Shown here: piece by piece, positions 62,295 to 64,000 of the stretch
Layout: every line of letters starts with the position of its first letter
Position numbering within the stretch: the stretch's first letter is position 1
Assembly (NCBI GenBank): GCA_013365365.1
Contig: JABVXU010000013.1
Coordinates: 310,001-374,000, forward strand
Length of the DNA stretch: 64,000 bases
Origin: Cruorifilaria tuberocauda
Taxonomy: Eukaryota > Nematoda > Chromadorea > Rhabditida > Onchocercidae
Direction of reading: 5' to 3'
Notes under the pieces: generated by a model
The model's database searches: none
Seen by the model: only the letters and a program-made list of their open reading frames with translations
What the model was told of the DNA's origin: nothing
Made by a program: the position numbers and the translations under genes

Positions 62295-64000
62295 TGGGAT
62301 ATGAACTCTGAATACTTATTCGTCTACAAAGTGCCATTTTTTTCGTCTTTAATTTTATATTTTTGTTTGTTTTCCACTTTATTGCCTTATTAATTGTTTT
62401 ACTTATGCTTGGCCTTTTCACAAACATATGAAGTTTTTTTTTGAAATATCATATATTACGTATTTTACGTGAGAAATTCTAAAAACTTTGTTCAGATACA
62501 TATGAGCTTGACTGATTTAAAGATATAGTTCTAATTCTTGAAAAGAAAAGGAAAATTTGCTGCACGTATTTTATAATTCTCATTTTCCAGTTACCAACTT
62601 GAAATGTAAAGTTGTTTTACTTCATTATTTTTAAATTTTTAGAGTGCTTATACTTGTTTTGCTTAACCAAAACAAAGTCTGGACTGAGCTCTTTTCATGC
62701 AAGCACAAATTTTATAGTGATTATTTTTTTGGAGAGAATTATACGTCTTCAAAAGGTAAGAAAACTGGAAACTTGAATTATCTATTTACTGTTTTCTATT
62801 TCCAAAAAATTTCGTTTGTTTCCATTTTTCTATTGGCGTCACGGTTGAAATTATCATTCTGACGCGTGCATCATTCAGGGATCCCATCAATTTAAAAAAA
62901 GTATCGAAATTTTCTAATTTTTCATTTCAAAAAGTTCTAAATCGTATTTGAACAAAATAAAACAAATTGTAATCTGTTAAACTATTCAGTTGTTAATTAT
63001 TTTCAAGAGAAGCATATGCGACATTTTATGCTTGTTGCATCATGCTTCATAAATTTTTGTCGATTTAATTTACAGACAATATCTTAATCGCTATAGGTTT
63101 GTATAAATTACAACCATATTTGTATAATTGTGTTCATCCTTTTTCTCGGATATTTCTCTAATAATGTGATATTTTTTTTTGATTTTGTCTCCATGTATTT
63201 TAAATGGTCACTTCATTTCCAAATAGCCGCATGGCATTAAATTTTTTAACTTCTGGCATTTTATTGTATTAATTATTGTTATTTTCATTTGAGTTGGGAA
63301 TTTTTTGGGCCGGAACATTTTATTACAGTATGAAGGCATATAACAGGAATCAGTCGTTTGTTAACATCTGAAATTCCTTTTTCAACAACGAAGAGAAAAA
63401 TCCGCATTGGGTTTGAGCATCTTTTCTACGTTATTATAGTATTATCATTCATTTATTCGGTACTCCGCATAATTTTTCATATCTTTCCCATTGGTCTTTC
63501 CGTTTGCAAGATTTCTTTAATGTCAGTAGTATGATTTTTTTTTTAATTTCAGGAATTTATCATAAATTTATTTGAAAAGTTGGCTTGATTTTTCATTGGT
63601 GTGTTTAGAATGTTAGGGTAGAATGCATATATATAAGGGAATCATACACTAAAAAATGATTTTTGCGCGCATGATTCATTCTCTAACTTCGGAGGAGTTC
63701 GGAGAACTCTAAATTTATATTTGGAACACTAATCATGGTTCGATTCGTTGTGTTGAATAGTTTCCTTCATATTTATTTTACTTGTACTTTACATATGCAG
63801 TTTCATAACAAGATTGATTTTTTAATGTTACAAAAAAGTTGTGTAATAAAAATTTTATACATTTAATATTATTTGCATTTCCTGTTGGTAACTTTCAAGT
63901 GTTCGGTCGTGAATACTTTTGCTGTCATTGTGCAGGTTTTTCCGAAATGTGTTTTCGATGTCGAGTCAACATTCAAATTTGAGATTTCATTAATTCTGTT
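62295..64000. other. Downstream of the cytidylyltransferase gene
   Basis: 3' UTR and AT-rich intergenic DNA to the end of the window. No supported coding exon. The frame at 62644-62862 (+) is low in complexity. Confidence 0.5.

Overview
The window is nuclear DNA of a nematode and reads most like a filarial (spirurid) worm. It is strongly AT-rich. Genes are split into many exons of about 50-250 nt by introns of roughly 60-600 nt with short TTTCAG-type acceptors. Several ATGs sit a few bases after an AG acceptor, as expected for spliced-leader trans-splicing. The encoded proteins are plainly metazoan. Organism assignment is inference, since no database could be searched. Coordinates come from exons I joined by eye using reading frame, GT/AG sites and family conservation.

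Layout. 1.1-6.4 kb (+): TRMT13-type tRNA methyltransferase, MED31 Mediator subunit and a Canopy-family ER protein; the last two overlap in different frames. 6.4-14.4 kb: mostly non-coding, with a minus-strand gene for an acidic coiled-coil protein (10.7-9.6 kb). 14.4-18.3 kb (+): RYBP/YAF2 Polycomb protein and an RmlC-type dTDP-4-dehydrorhamnose 3,5-epimerase. 27.5-19.0 kb (-): a MARVEL-like membrane protein, an FBXO33/FBXO39-like F-box protein and, directly downstream of it, an unrecognised single-pass membrane protein. 27.5-33 kb: empty apart from simple repeats. 33.0-39.8 kb (+): lysosomal-type GH38 alpha-mannosidase. 42.5-44.4 kb (+): Rho1/RhoA GTPase, downstream of a G-rich island. 47.2-56.7 kb (+): tankyrase with ankyrin clusters, SAM and PARP domains. 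58.4-58.7 kb (+): a possible three-exon 45-residue membrane microprotein. 60.0-62.3 kb (+): choline-phosphate cytidylyltransferase.

Most genes are unrelated conserved housekeeping or regulatory genes. The possible functional units are two tight same-strand pairs, MED31/Canopy and F-box/membrane protein, whose spacing suggests co-transcription with trans-splicing. I see no mobile element, CRISPR array, tRNA or rRNA. The most unusual features are the MED31/Canopy dual-frame exon, a mannosidase exon with no AG acceptor next to a 10-nt microexon, the F-box/membrane-protein boundary with several open frames, and a Cys/basic insertion in tankyrase.
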